A stretch of 64,000 nt of DNA from Opitutales bacterium (GCA_015061945.1 SUVP01000002.1:124001-188000); one strand, 5' to 3'; shown: positions 41,701 to 51,256, counted from the stretch's first letter. A program made the numbers and translations. The notes: a model not told the origin generated them from the sequence alone.

Positions 41701-41995
41701 TGATATTATCAAAAAATACAGGCATTGCATTTTTGCCTTTTTTAGAATTATACATCAAACGCAAGCTCATCTTCTTTTCTGCTGTACCGACAATTTTCAG
41801 CGTCCGCCATTCGATTGAATCGACATCTAAATCGATAGATTGCCCAGCCTTGCCGACTTTGGTAATTTTAACATTACTGGGCATAGCATCGTTATCCAAC
41901 TTGAAACCGCCCCCAAAAAATTGGACGCTGGCTTGTGCTCCCAATAGCGACAAACTCGCAAATAATACCGATATAATTGCTGATATTTTTTTCAT
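38744..41995 (-). CDS. Large secreted putative glycoside hydrolase, giant paralog C
   Basis: 1083 aa; FEFEKRPNVPIRFKGANVYNFS, YNAVRWRFNVEEG, EPAIATIEYWNEFDLG, LTVTEYQHCYPNQY; 3 bp upstream of paralog B. Confidence 0.72.
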   Translation of the reverse strand: MKKISAIISVLFASLSLLGAQASVQFFGGGFKLDNDAMPSNVKITKVGKAGQSIDLDVDSIEWRTLKIVGTAEKKMSLRLMYNSKKGKNAMPVFFDNIKVNGQLLPNGDFSSGNFDSWFLPKKKKLPKLADAHIPNGVGKSAYVEVGRYLMRNIPLQEGQRVEIEIDCLAENNWSDSLMLDISKDCNVVVGDESSFAKNLKAPKSPKVYGGMMFNFADKNGQPNVMYLKPSESKKYEIENQISAKYLYLMYSTKRVVKKKPDVVRVNVKFVSGRTRSRSLKLGEDIQFFDNKIEALDNALQVHIDNKKENTGGVYITRVDLLAGGNEEPIKTIEISSMIDFQIYGATLSSREVFTTEILKYTSDKWVKLDMEDLDIKEGSALDVSQFTNHHAPAGKYGRVVVGKNGDFEFEKRPNVPIRFKGANVYNFSKRIGDKIKTKEEIDFYVKMIKKQGYNAVRWRFNVEEGILNEKSEVKAEYLDMYDYFLYALKREGIYTYFYITSHDVGVPNFDWNDRTTIKMRMMLGDPQIREIWRKWAIYQLSHVNKYTGVAWKDEPAIATIEYWNEFDLGFGLNRVNAKTKNLLAKKLREFLKHRYKTIDAFLAYNKQIDCKWATKKPLTDFEDITLDLYFANSFHPDFGRFVIALMQDVLQFYRKVVSDEIGCKAVTFQNNCVKNLYWTHCGVNIGSSTAINTYHDIASSTSVGARVKQTSSIHNSGNYWRGALSRNVAGMPLTVTEYQHCYPNQYCHELALMFPVYSAFQNIGALMIFDTPMARNNLDAHIRNVGVNPVHRVNDFLTSFFYLRGDVKPSQNRVDIVLDENFFQKSNFASGALLQDESMIGLLTGFKLSFPDVKRMPELKNVRIKPATISYKPQGISRVRQSFNASSVDSVWHSKFSWDKVMADLKAKKILSPDNRSDPKNAIFETDNKQIYMDSKNRLLQVNTPKSVGTTIDTNSKNLRVGSLIVKSSNVDGAVALVSLDNKEIVNSSKMVLTFATDSVWEKSKFSVSRKQVLQYIPSPVLIKIGKIDVMIKTNGKNFAVYPLKMNGERMAEIPAKVENGILKLSIDNSKTPTLYFEIERK

Positions 41996-42259
41996 ATTCC
42001 GTTTTTTAAATAAAGTAAGTTCAAATAAATCGTTTCAAAAAAATCTTTATTTTTTTCCATTGCTTTTTCAAGTTATAAATAAATGCGACTCTAAAAAATC
42101 AACAACTAACAACACACAAAGCCCATAACAATTTTTCAACAAACAAATTACAAATAAAACGGTTCGCCAATTTAAAAGTTTTTTCAGCTAATATATATTT
42201 AGTGTTGAATCCTTATTATCAACTGAATTAATATGTTAAAAAACTTATATGTTGTATAT

Positions 42260-43408
42260 ATGAAAATTGTATTTGCTATCGATTCATTCAAAGGTTGTAT
42301 GTCGTCGCTCGAAGCTGCGAGTTCTGCAGAAATTGGAGCGAAAAAAGTTTTTCCAAAAGCAAAGTGCATAAAGATTGCTGTCGCCGACGGAGGCGAAGGA
42401 ACTCTCGAGGCTCTCGCTTGCATAAAAGGTGCAAAGAAAATGTCAGTGCAAGTTAACAACCCTATCGGGAAAAAAGTCGTTGCAGAATATGTGCTTTACA
42501 AAGAGAAAGGAAAAATTTGTTCGGCAATAGAATCGGCTCAAGCGTGCGGAATAACCCTCTTGAAAAAGCTCGAGCCGATGAAAGCATCAACATTCGGACT
42601 CGGCGAAATCATACTTTCGGCATACAAAAATGGAGCGAGAAAATTCCTAATCGGGCTTGGCGGAAGTGCGACTTCTGACGGCGGAATGGGTATGCTCGCA
42701 TCTCTCGGTGCAAAATTTTTCGACAAAAATAAAAATCAAATAAAATCGTTTGGTGGTGAGAATTTGTCGAAAGTAGCCACTGCCGATTTCTCCGCTATCC
42801 CACAAGACTTACTTAAATGTGAGTTTGAAATTTTGTGTGATGTGAAAAACCCATTGTATAGCAAACTCGGTGCCGCATACGTTTTCTCTCCACAAAAAGG
42901 TGCGTCGTCCGAACAAGTAAAATTGCTCGATTCTGGGCTTAAATCTTACTCGAAAGTTTTGGCAAAATCGCTCGGTAATGACGTATCAAAAAATGAAGGT
43001 GCCGGAGCAGCTGGCGGTTTAGGATTTGCATTTATGGCTGTTTTGAACGCAAAGAAAACAAGTGGTATCGACGGCGTTTTAGATGCACTAAATTTTACAT
43101 CGGCAATAAAAAATGCCGACTATGTAATCACTGGCGAAGGTCGCCTTGACAGACAAAGTGCGATGGGAAAAACTCCGTGCGGAATTGCATTGCGTGCAAA
43201 AAAACAATCAATCCCAGTTTTTGCAATCGGCGGTGGAATAGCAGACGGAGCCGAAACTTTGTACGATTGCGGAGTGTCGGCTATGTTCGCAATCGCAAGT
43301 TCCCCGACATCACTTGAAGACGCAATGAAACCTGATGTTGCAAAGAAAAACATCGCAAATTGTGTCGAGTCAATTTTCAGAATAATAAAATCAAACAGAA
43401 AGAAATAA
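42260..43408 (+). CDS. Glycerate kinase (GarK/GlxK family)
   Basis: MKIVFAIDSFKGCMSSLEAASSAEIGAKKVFP; VADGGEGTLEAL; GLGGSATSDGGMGMLASLGAKF; GEGRLDRQSAMGKTP. Start inside ORF 42233..43408. Confidence 0.95.
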   Translation: MKIVFAIDSFKGCMSSLEAASSAEIGAKKVFPKAKCIKIAVADGGEGTLEALACIKGAKKMSVQVNNPIGKKVVAEYVLYKEKGKICSAIESAQACGITLLKKLEPMKASTFGLGEIILSAYKNGARKFLIGLGGSATSDGGMGMLASLGAKFFDKNKNQIKSFGGENLSKVATADFSAIPQDLLKCEFEILCDVKNPLYSKLGAAYVFSPQKGASSEQVKLLDSGLKSYSKVLAKSLGNDVSKNEGAGAAGGLGFAFMAVLNAKKTSGIDGVLDALNFTSAIKNADYVITGEGRLDRQSAMGKTPCGIALRAKKQSIPVFAIGGGIADGAETLYDCGVSAMFAIASSPTSLEDAMKPDVAKKNIANCVESIFRIIKSNRKK

Positions 43409-43411
43409 GAA

Positions 43412-44680
43412 ATGGATTCTGCGTTAATCCCAGCTTGGGGAGCAATCGTTGCACTTACGCTTTCGATTGTTCTGATTATAAAAAAAGTTCAACCTGTTTA
43501 TGCCCTCATTTTTGGTGCGTTCTTTGGCGGAATTATTTCTTGTTTCGACCTTGAGCTTGTCGTGAAAGAAATGACTGCTGGTGCAAAAGATATTGTGCCT
43601 GCGATTATCAGAATTTTGATGGCTGGTATATTGGCTGGCACACTCGTTGGGACAAAGTCGGCAGAAAAAATCGCACGAAGTATTACACAAGCATTCGGGA
43701 ATGCGAAAGCAGTTTATGCGATTATTTTTGCGTCGTTCGTATTGACGTTTTCAGGCGTATTTATCGACGTCGCAGTTTTGACAGTTGCACCGATTGCACT
43801 TGCGGTTGCGGGAAAATCGGGAGCATCAAAAATGGCAATATTAGTAGCACTTGTCGGTGGTGGAAAAGCTGGCAATGTAATATCGCCAAACCCGAACACG
43901 ATAGCGTCGGCAACTAATTTCAACGCACAACTCTCTTCGGTGATGTATGCAAATATTTTGGCGTCTATCATCGGTATTATTGCTACGATTATCGTCGTTT
44001 GGTATGTTGTGCGAAAGACAAAAAATAATCCAGCATCGCTCGAAGAAATGGCGGAATCAGATGACTCGCAACTCCCTTCCCTTTGGGCTTCTATTTCCGG
44101 ACCAATCGTCGCAATCGGATTGTTAATTTTGCGTCCAATTTTAGATATCAGCATAGATCCACTCATTGCATTGCCTGTCGGTGGATTCGCTTGTGCGATG
44201 TTCACAGGAAAAATCAAAAACTTTTTGGCTGACTCAACTTTTGGTCTTTCAAAGATGATTCCAGTTGCAGTATTGCTGTTGGGTACTGGTTGTTTGGGCG
44301 GGATAATAAAGGCTTCTACATTGAAAAATGCGTTGCTCGATTTTATGTCGCAATTAGGTCTTTCAGATATTTTCATTGCACCATTTTCTGGAGCGTTGAT
44401 GTCGGCGGCGTCAGCTTCGACAACGGCAGGTGCGGCGATTGCATCGGCGACTTTTTCGGAAGCAGTACTTGCCGGTGGTATATCTGCTGTTTGGGGTGCA
44501 GCGATGACAAATGCAGGTGCTGTTGCACTCGACCAAATGCCACACGGCTCGTTCTTCCACGTCTCTGGCGGAGCTGTTAATATGAGCTTTAACGAGCGTC
44601 TAAAGATAGTTCATTACGAAACAATCATAGGTATTGCAATCGGGTTAGGTTCGATGTTCTCTTGCATTTTATTTTCATAA
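43412..44680 (+). CDS. GntP-family permease (gluconate/glycerate transporter-like)
   Basis: Polytopic; GGGKAGNVISPNPNTIASATNF; LLGTGCLGGIIKASTL; DQMPHGSFFHVSGG. Confidence 0.88.
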   Translation: MDSALIPAWGAIVALTLSIVLIIKKVQPVYALIFGAFFGGIISCFDLELVVKEMTAGAKDIVPAIIRILMAGILAGTLVGTKSAEKIARSITQAFGNAKAVYAIIFASFVLTFSGVFIDVAVLTVAPIALAVAGKSGASKMAILVALVGGGKAGNVISPNPNTIASATNFNAQLSSVMYANILASIIGIIATIIVVWYVVRKTKNNPASLEEMAESDDSQLPSLWASISGPIVAIGLLILRPILDISIDPLIALPVGGFACAMFTGKIKNFLADSTFGLSKMIPVAVLLLGTGCLGGIIKASTLKNALLDFMSQLGLSDIFIAPFSGALMSAASASTTAGAAIASATFSEAVLAGGISAVWGAAMTNAGAVALDQMPHGSFFHVSGGAVNMSFNERLKIVHYETIIGIAIGLGSMFSCILFS

Positions 44681-44685
44681 AAAAC

Positions 44686-44717
44686 AAAAAAACTTCGGAA
44701 AATTCCGAAGTTTTTTT
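44686..44717. terminator. Bidirectional terminator
   Basis: AAAAAACTTCGGAA-AA-TTCCGAAGTTTTTTT. Confidence 0.85.
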
Positions 44718-44734
44718 ATGCGAAAAGTAGCAAA

Positions 44735-45883
44735 TTATTTGATGACTGTTGTGCGAACTTTCTTCATATTGACATCGTAAAAGTCGCAGACAATTTCGTC
44801 TTTATTGACGCTAACTTTTACTTTTTCCATATTTGAATTCATCACACATGGAGCATCAAAATTTTCGTCTGGTTGATAAAATTTATACTCGCCATGTAAG
44901 TGTCCGCTAAAGATTACATCAATCTTCTTACCTTTCATAACCGGCGAAAAATATTTTCTAAAATTCGCTGATCCATGCCAAGTTCCCCAATGCGGTGGAA
45001 TGTGTGTTATGATAATTCTCTTGTATGCGTTTTTAAAATCGTCGGATTCTACAATACCCTTCAGCCATTCAGCTTGATTTTTTCGATAGTTATCGAAGTC
45101 GGCAGTATCGGAATATTCGATGTCTGAGTCGGGTTTATCTTCGCCTGAATCGAGGAATACGAAAAAGAATTTACCTATTTTTTTTGCAAAATAAGGCTTG
45201 CCCGTATCGGTCGGGAAAAAGTCCATATACGATTCTGATACCTTACCACGAGTTTCGTGATTACCCCTCGCAAAGAGAATCGGCTTCGACGATTTTGTAG
45301 CGATTGTTGCAGGCATTAAACACGCTTCATACATTTGTTCGTGCGAACGCATATTGTTTACCATATCGCCATTGAACACGATGAAGTCGTCAGTTTCAGT
45401 ATCGCTCAAAAAAGTTCCAAGACGCTTTGTGTCTTCGTGAATATCGTTGACGATAGTGAATTGCAACGACTCTTTATCTTGCTCGAAAGTTTTGATGTGT
45501 GGAGGGGTTCTCTTGTAAACTCGGGTTGATGCGATGTCGCCATAGAAAAATCTTTCGCCTTTAGAACCTGTAATTTCTTTTGTGAAGGCTCTGTAAAAAT
45601 ACTTTTTTCCGCTTTCCAAGCCCGACACTTTTACACGGTGAATTTTGGTAATTTGCTTTTTACCCATTGGAGCGTCGAAAAACTTTGGGCGTTCGGTTGC
45701 ATAAAAATGCGAACCATCATCTGGGGCAATTTCTACCCACGACACACCATCGACATCAGTTGTCCAAACGACAGTTGCCGAGTTTTCGTCAACTTGTTGA
45801 AGGTATGGACCCGATAGAATCTTGATTGCATAAGCCGACGATACCGAAGATAGTACAAGAAATAATGCTATAATTTTGTTCAT
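44735..45883 (-). CDS. Secreted calcineurin-like metallophosphoesterase with N-terminal FN3/purple-acid-phosphatase-like domain
   Basis: GPYLQQVDENSATVVWTTDVDG; VFNGDMVNNM; ILFARGNHETRG; HIPPHWG; FSGHLHGEY. Start inside ORF 44735..45919. Confidence 0.9.
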   Translation of the reverse strand: MNKIIALFLVLSSVSSAYAIKILSGPYLQQVDENSATVVWTTDVDGVSWVEIAPDDGSHFYATERPKFFDAPMGKKQITKIHRVKVSGLESGKKYFYRAFTKEITGSKGERFFYGDIASTRVYKRTPPHIKTFEQDKESLQFTIVNDIHEDTKRLGTFLSDTETDDFIVFNGDMVNNMRSHEQMYEACLMPATIATKSSKPILFARGNHETRGKVSESYMDFFPTDTGKPYFAKKIGKFFFVFLDSGEDKPDSDIEYSDTADFDNYRKNQAEWLKGIVESDDFKNAYKRIIITHIPPHWGTWHGSANFRKYFSPVMKGKKIDVIFSGHLHGEYKFYQPDENFDAPCVMNSNMEKVKVSVNKDEIVCDFYDVNMKKVRTTVIK

Positions 45884-46021
45884 AGAAAAATTTTTTAAGT
45901 TATTTGATTTAACTTTCAAGATTTTTATTTTGCAAACAATTGCAACAAGTATGACCCAAAAATAGAAAACAAAACTTTACCAAAAACAAAACGAAACAAT
46001 ACTTTAGATATAAAACAAAGC

Positions 46022-46042
46022 AAATTGTACATTTTTGTAGGA
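46022..46042 (+). promoter_or_regulatory. 21-nt motif AAATTGTACATTTTTGTAGGA upstream of sucC
   Basis: 20/21 identity with 24861..24881 upstream of gapA. Confidence 0.4.
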
Positions 46043-46061
46043 TTTCATCCAAAAACATCGG

Positions 46062-46075
46062 CTCAATCGATTGAG
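46062..46075. promoter_or_regulatory. Perfect 14-bp palindrome in the sucC leader
   Basis: CTCAATCGATTGAG. Confidence 0.3.
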
Positions 46076-46247
46076 ACACTTGTTTTTAGTGAAAATTTTG
46101 TTAAAAAAAACTTGCAAAAACAAGTCAAAGGAGTACAAAAAGGTGATAATTTAGTAGCAAAAAAGGCAATTCGGACAAACGCTTTTCGTCCTCTTTTGTT
46201 ATTACTATTTATTCCATATTTTATACATCTATATTTAATAGAAAATT

Positions 46248-47441
46248 ATGAATATTCACGAATATCAAGCAAAAGAGTTGTTTAAGGAATTTGGCATCGC
46301 TATTCCAAATGGCGTTGCTGTAAAATCCGAAAACGAGTTCGACTCGGCAATCGCATCGCTCAATGGCGATTTGATTGTTGTAAAGTCGCAAATTCACGCT
46401 GGCGGACGCGGTAAAGGCACGTTTGTCGACGGTTTTCAAGGGGGCGTAAAGCTCGCTTCTAAAGCAGAAGCAGCTGGCATTGCCAAGAAGATGCTCGGCA
46501 ATACCCTCGTTACAAAGCAAACAGGTCCAGCAGGAAGACAAGTTGGCACTGTATACTTCACAGAAGCAAGCGATATCGCAAAGGAATATTACCTTTCATT
46601 GCTTATCGATAGAAGTACAGGTAAAGTTGCAATCATCGCATCTACAGCTGGTGGTATGGACATCGAAAAAGTCGCAGAAGAAACACCAGAACAAATTATG
46701 AAAATGATTGTTGATGCAGATATCGGTTTGCAACCATTCCAAGTTCGCAAGCTCGGTTTCTTCCTCGGCTTTGGTGCTAAAGAATTGATGAAACAGTGGA
46801 CAGCAATCATCAAGGGTCTTTATAAGCTCTTCTGGACAAAAGACTGCTCGATGGTAGAAGTTAACCCACTCATCCTTACAGAAGACAACAGAATCCTCGC
46901 TCTCGACGCTAAAGTATCGTTCGACGATAACGCACTTTTCCGCCATCCAGAAATCCTCGAATTGCGTGATCCACACGAAGAAGATCCAAAGGAAATCGAA
47001 GCAAGCAAGTTTGGTTTGAACTACATTGCTCTCGACGGAAATATCGCATGTATGGTTAATGGTGCGGGTCTGGCTATGTCGACTATGGACATCATCAAGC
47101 ACTTTGGTGGCAACCCTGCAAACTTCCTCGACGTAGGCGGTGGTGCTAACGAAGAAGCTATCACACAAGCATTCAACATTCTCCTCAAAGACAAGAATGT
47201 TAAGGGAATTTTGGTCAACATTTTCGGTGGTATTATGCGTTGCGACGTTATCGCAGCTGGCGTAATCGCTGCTGTAAAGAATGTTGGTTTGACACTTCCT
47301 CTCGTTGTAAGACTCGAAGGTACAAATGTTGAAATTGGCAGAAAGATGCTCGCAGAAAGCGGTATCAAGCTCACAACAGCAGATTCCCTCGCAGACGCAG
47401 CAGAAAAGATTGTTAAGATTGTTGCAGAAGAAAACAAATAA
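46248..47441 (+). CDS. sucC: Succinate--CoA ligase (ADP-forming) subunit beta
   Basis: MNIHEYQAKELFKEFGIAIPNG; KSQIHAGGRGKG; NGAGLAMSTMDIIKHFGGNPANFLDVGGGA; NIFGGIMRCDVIAAGV. Confidence 0.97.
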   Translation: MNIHEYQAKELFKEFGIAIPNGVAVKSENEFDSAIASLNGDLIVVKSQIHAGGRGKGTFVDGFQGGVKLASKAEAAGIAKKMLGNTLVTKQTGPAGRQVGTVYFTEASDIAKEYYLSLLIDRSTGKVAIIASTAGGMDIEKVAEETPEQIMKMIVDADIGLQPFQVRKLGFFLGFGAKELMKQWTAIIKGLYKLFWTKDCSMVEVNPLILTEDNRILALDAKVSFDDNALFRHPEILELRDPHEEDPKEIEASKFGLNYIALDGNIACMVNGAGLAMSTMDIIKHFGGNPANFLDVGGGANEEAITQAFNILLKDKNVKGILVNIFGGIMRCDVIAAGVIAAVKNVGLTLPLVVRLEGTNVEIGRKMLAESGIKLTTADSLADAAEKIVKIVAEENK

Positions 47442-47460
47442 CCTCTAAATATTTATTACA

Positions 47461-48345
47461 ATGAGCGTACTCGTAAATAAAGATACAAGAGTTGTAGTTA
47501 GCGGTATTACAGGTGGCACTGGCACATTCCACACACGTCAATGCATCGAATACGGCACAAACATCGTAGCTGGCGTTACACCTGGTAAGGGTGGATTGCT
47601 TTTTGACGAAAAAGTTCCAGTATTCAACACTATCGCTGAATCAGTTAGCAAAGAAGGTGCAAACGCATGCGTAATCTACGTTCCACCGCCATTCGCAGCC
47701 GACGCAATTATCGAAGCAATTGACGCTGAAATTCCGCTTATCATCTGCATTACAGAAGGTATTCCAGTTAATGATATGGCTGTTGTTAAGTCGCGTTTGA
47801 TGCAAAAAGGTTGCAAATCGCGTCTTATCGGACCTAACTGCCCTGGTATTATCACTCCAGGTGAATGTAAGATTGGTATTATGCCAGGCTACATTCACAC
47901 ACCAGGAAATGTCGGTGTAGTCAGCCGTTCAGGTACTTTGACATACGAAGCTGTATGGCAACTCACTTGCCTCGGATATGGTCAAAGCACAGTTATCGGT
48001 ATTGGTGGTGACCCAATCAACGGTACAAGCCATCTCGACGCTGTTAAGATGTTCGCAGAAGACCCAGCAACAGACGCAATCGTTATGATTGGTGAAATTG
48101 GTGGCGACGGCGAACAAATCGCAGCACAATGGCTCAAAGAAAACTGCAAAAAGCCAGTTGCAGCATTTATCGCTGGACGCACAGCTCCAAAGGGTCGCAG
48201 AATGGGACACGCTGGTGCTATCGTTTCTGGTAAATCAGGCGGTGCTGAAGACAAAATCAAAGCTCTTCTCGACGCTGGTTGTGCAGTTGCAGAAACACCA
48301 TCTGTTATCGGCGAAACATTGCTCAAACACTGGGGCAAAATGTAA
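47461..48345 (+). CDS. sucD: Succinate--CoA ligase subunit alpha
   Basis: [96 protein letters not shown]. Confidence 0.97.
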   Translation: MSVLVNKDTRVVVSGITGGTGTFHTRQCIEYGTNIVAGVTPGKGGLLFDEKVPVFNTIAESVSKEGANACVIYVPPPFAADAIIEAIDAEIPLIICITEGIPVNDMAVVKSRLMQKGCKSRLIGPNCPGIITPGECKIGIMPGYIHTPGNVGVVSRSGTLTYEAVWQLTCLGYGQSTVIGIGGDPINGTSHLDAVKMFAEDPATDAIVMIGEIGGDGEQIAAQWLKENCKKPVAAFIAGRTAPKGRRMGHAGAIVSGKSGGAEDKIKALLDAGCAVAETPSVIGETLLKHWGKM

Positions 48346-48368
48346 GATTTTATTAAATCTAAAACAAC

Positions 48369-48403
48369 AAAACGGCAAGGAGACAACTCCTTGTCGTTTT
48401 TTT
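48369..48403. terminator. Terminator after sucD
   Basis: AAAACGGCAAGGAG-ACAA-CTCCTTGTCGTTTTTTT. Confidence 0.85.
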
Positions 48404-48479
48404 ATATATATCTTGACCAAATTGTACTTATTGATTAACCTTATTTCTTTTAAGGAAATAAATATATCGGAGGAATAAA

Positions 48480-49886
48480 ATGAATAAAACGAATATCATA
48501 TCACTTATTACCCTGCTCTTTGCGAGTGCAATAGCTACTTACGCAGATGCAGTAAAAACCAATGACACACTTGCAGTCTCGGTAGATTGTGCAAAAAATA
48601 TCGGTAAAATTAAAGCACTCAATGGCGTAAACTTTGGACCCGATATTAAGAATGAAGACATCCTCGGAATGTCAGAAAGAGACGATTTCCGCGAATTGAA
48701 CGTACAAAGTGTCCGTTTGCACGACTGCCCGTTGCAATGCCCTGGTTTGCAACTTGTGGATACTAATTTGATTTTCCCATTGATGCACCTCGATGCAAAA
48801 GATCCACGCAACTATATCTTTAAAGATACTGACGATTACCTCAAGGCTGCAACCGAAAATGGCGAAAAAATCATCTATCGTTTGGGTATTAGTATCGACC
48901 ACACAAGAGCAAAAAATCGCACAGAAATGCCAGACGCTGAAAAGTGGGCTGAAGTATGTTGCCAAATTATCGCTCACTATAACGAAGGCTGGGCAAATGG
49001 CTTCAAGATGAATATCGAACACTGGGAAATTTGGAACGAACACGAACTTGTCAACCGACATGGTCGTCGCCCGATGTGGAAAGGCACAAACGAACAATTT
49101 TATGATTTCTACATCAAGACTTCAAAAATCATTAAGGCTCGCTATCCTCACTTGAAAATTGGTGGTCCTGCGTTCACACATGCAAGTAGCAAAATGCTCC
49201 CATTTTTGAAAAAAGTTTCTCAAGCAAAAGCTCCACTCGATTTTTTGTCTTACCACTATTATGATAACAGCATTAGTAAGGCAGTTATGAACGCTCGCAT
49301 TGCAAAAAAATTCTTAGTTGAGCATGGCTTTCCGAATGCAGAAATTCACCTTAACGAATACCACTATATGCCTGTATCATGGAAAGAATTGAGAGAAAAT
49401 CCCGACAATTATTATATTTTCCAAGAAATAGATTCAGGCGTTTGGAATACCGCTTTAATGACTGCTTTGCAAGACGCACCTATGGACGTTTGCAACTTCT
49501 ACGCTTTTGGGGCTGGTCTTGGCGTACAATGGGGTACGCACACATCGGTATTCAAGAAAAAGCCAATTTACTACCCATTTAAAGCATTTGGGAAGCTTGT
49601 AAAATTCCCAAATAGAATTGCTACTTCAACTAAAGGCAACGGAGTATATGCTCTTGCTGGAAAAAATGCCGATGGCAAAACTGCTCTGCTTGTCAGCTTG
49701 TTTAAAGTAAAAGGCAACGAAGTTGAAATAGATTTCAAGAACGCAGATACAGACCTTTCTAAAGCAAAAGTTTGGTTGTGTGATATCGAAAAAAATCTCG
49801 AAGAAGCGACAGATGTGAAAGTCGACGGCTCGAAAATGGAAGTTGGGTTCAAAGGCGAACACGCTTGCGTTTATATCGAGCTGTAA
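48480..49886 (+). CDS. Secreted GH39-like glycoside hydrolase
   Basis: Signal peptide; ALNGVNFGPD; NIEHWEIWNEHELVNRHGRRPMWKGTNEQFYDFYIKTSKIIKARYPHLKIGGPAF; IHLNEYHYMP. Confidence 0.8.
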   Translation: MNKTNIISLITLLFASAIATYADAVKTNDTLAVSVDCAKNIGKIKALNGVNFGPDIKNEDILGMSERDDFRELNVQSVRLHDCPLQCPGLQLVDTNLIFPLMHLDAKDPRNYIFKDTDDYLKAATENGEKIIYRLGISIDHTRAKNRTEMPDAEKWAEVCCQIIAHYNEGWANGFKMNIEHWEIWNEHELVNRHGRRPMWKGTNEQFYDFYIKTSKIIKARYPHLKIGGPAFTHASSKMLPFLKKVSQAKAPLDFLSYHYYDNSISKAVMNARIAKKFLVEHGFPNAEIHLNEYHYMPVSWKELRENPDNYYIFQEIDSGVWNTALMTALQDAPMDVCNFYAFGAGLGVQWGTHTSVFKKKPIYYPFKAFGKLVKFPNRIATSTKGNGVYALAGKNADGKTALLVSLFKVKGNEVEIDFKNADTDLSKAKVWLCDIEKNLEEATDVKVDGSKMEVGFKGEHACVYIEL

Positions 49887-49901
49887 AAAAATCCTCACAA
49901 C

Positions 49902-49940
49902 AAAAAAGCGACAATGGAATAATCCTTTGTCGCTTTTTTT
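49902..49940. terminator. Bidirectional terminator
   Basis: AAAAAAGCGACAA ... TTTGTCGCTTTTTTT. Confidence 0.8.
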
Positions 49941-49956
49941 GTTTAGTAATTTTAGA

Positions 49957-51003
49957 CTATCGTTGCCATTGGCGAACAAGACCTTCTGGAGTTGGCGTCG
50001 GGACATCGCTCAAATAAAATCCTCTAACCATATTATCACGCCATGCCAACAATTTTGCGTCATTTTTAGCCTTGTATAGAGTTGATTTTGGCGATGTTCT
50101 TAAAAAGCTACAATCGGCAACAACAAGCCCACCACCTGTGTGATTTATTATTGTTGGGTTGTCCATCTTGAATACCTTGTAATTGTTGAAGTACGAACAA
50201 CCAAGCAATCGACAATTTCCGTTGACATTAAAACCTATCATAGCAGTGTCAGCATAGCAATCGCGTAAAAGTGTTTCGCCTTTTGTCTGAATATCGAATG
50301 CGATTGAATTTTTCAGCATTGGGCGTATATCGCCTTTTTTTTCGGACTGAATAGGTCCACCCCAAACATGACAACGTGTTAATCGGCACGAGCCACCACG
50401 CATAATTTTAAATCCGACAGTATAATCAACAACAACAATATCATTGTAATGACTATCGCCACCATTGACATACAACGCCGAATTACCCTCTAAACCTCTT
50501 TTTGTACATCTGAAATATAAGTTTGAAGCTATAATTTCATAACCAGCGTCAATGCGTAATCCGGCGTGTTTCGGATTGCGAAACAACGAATCGCTAATTG
50601 TGAAGTGCTTAAAACCAGCCAAACGCATACAATTATCGGCGATACCATTTGCGTCGAATTCACCACCTTTTACGAACATATTGTGGTCAAAAACATAATT
50701 CTTTTGTGGCTCGGCGATGAGGTCGAACATATAATCCATTTTAGCAGTGGCTACAAACTTCGCAGATTTGTGGAGTAGTAGCGATGCTCCATTTTTTATG
50801 ATGATTTTCTTATCGAGCTTATACTCGCCATAGCCGATACAAAGGACTTTATGAGGCAATGCGTCAATCGCACGTTGGATACGTTCGGAGTCAGAAGTAT
50901 CGCTATCGAGCTTGGGATATTGTGCCAACGTAGCATCATAAATCGACGCAAAAATCGACGAACAAAAGAAACACAATGTAGTAAAAAATAAACGTCTTTT
51001 CAT
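49957..51003 (-). CDS. Secreted right-handed beta-helix (pectate lyase-like) protein
   Basis: Signal peptide MKRRLFFTTLCFFCSSIFAS (start inside ORF 49957..51084); DSERIQRAIDALPHKVLCIGYGEYKLDKKIIIKNGASLLLHKSAKFVA; repeated short beta-strand turns. Confidence 0.7.
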   Translation of the reverse strand: MKRRLFFTTLCFFCSSIFASIYDATLAQYPKLDSDTSDSERIQRAIDALPHKVLCIGYGEYKLDKKIIIKNGASLLLHKSAKFVATAKMDYMFDLIAEPQKNYVFDHNMFVKGGEFDANGIADNCMRLAGFKHFTISDSLFRNPKHAGLRIDAGYEIIASNLYFRCTKRGLEGNSALYVNGGDSHYNDIVVVDYTVGFKIMRGGSCRLTRCHVWGGPIQSEKKGDIRPMLKNSIAFDIQTKGETLLRDCYADTAMIGFNVNGNCRLLGCSYFNNYKVFKMDNPTIINHTGGGLVVADCSFLRTSPKSTLYKAKNDAKLLAWRDNMVRGFYLSDVPTPTPEGLVRQWQR

Positions 51004-51090
51004 AAGGCGAAAAATAAAACGCCCCGACAAATCGTCAAGACGTTTTTTGATTTCTTTCATCGTCAAAGATAGTGGGATGAGCAAAAAAGA

Positions 51091-51118
51091 AAATCCGTAA
51101 GGATTACCTTACGGATTT
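51091..51118 (-). terminator. Terminator downstream of the tRNA pair
   Basis: AAATCCGTAAGG-ATTA-CCTTACGGATTT. Confidence 0.7.
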
Positions 51119-51125
51119 AAAGAAG

Positions 51126-51196
51126 TTCCCCGATAGAGATTCGAACTCCAACTAGATGAACCAAAATCACCTGTGCTACCATTACACCATCAGGGA
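51126..51196 (-). tRNA. tRNA-Gln(TTG)
   Basis: Minus strand TCCCTGATGGTGTAATGGTAGCACAGGTGATTTTGGTTCATCTAGTTGGAGTTCGAATCTCTATCGGGGA; acceptor, anticodon (GGTGA-TTTTGGT-TCATC) and T-arm fold by hand. Confidence 0.92.
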
Positions 51197-51256
51197 GAAA
51201 GTGTTTTCGCTAAAACGATTGAATCGCTCAATCATCTCAGCTTAGGGGACTTTCAG

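Noticed and set aside
43714-44376. 220-aa minus ORF inside the GntP permease gene
   Set aside because: Antisense to a strongly supported transporter.
51197-51256. Possible third RNA gene between tRNA-Gln and tRNA-Ala
   Set aside because: Only a short GATTGAATCGCTCAATC hairpin; no cloverleaf.
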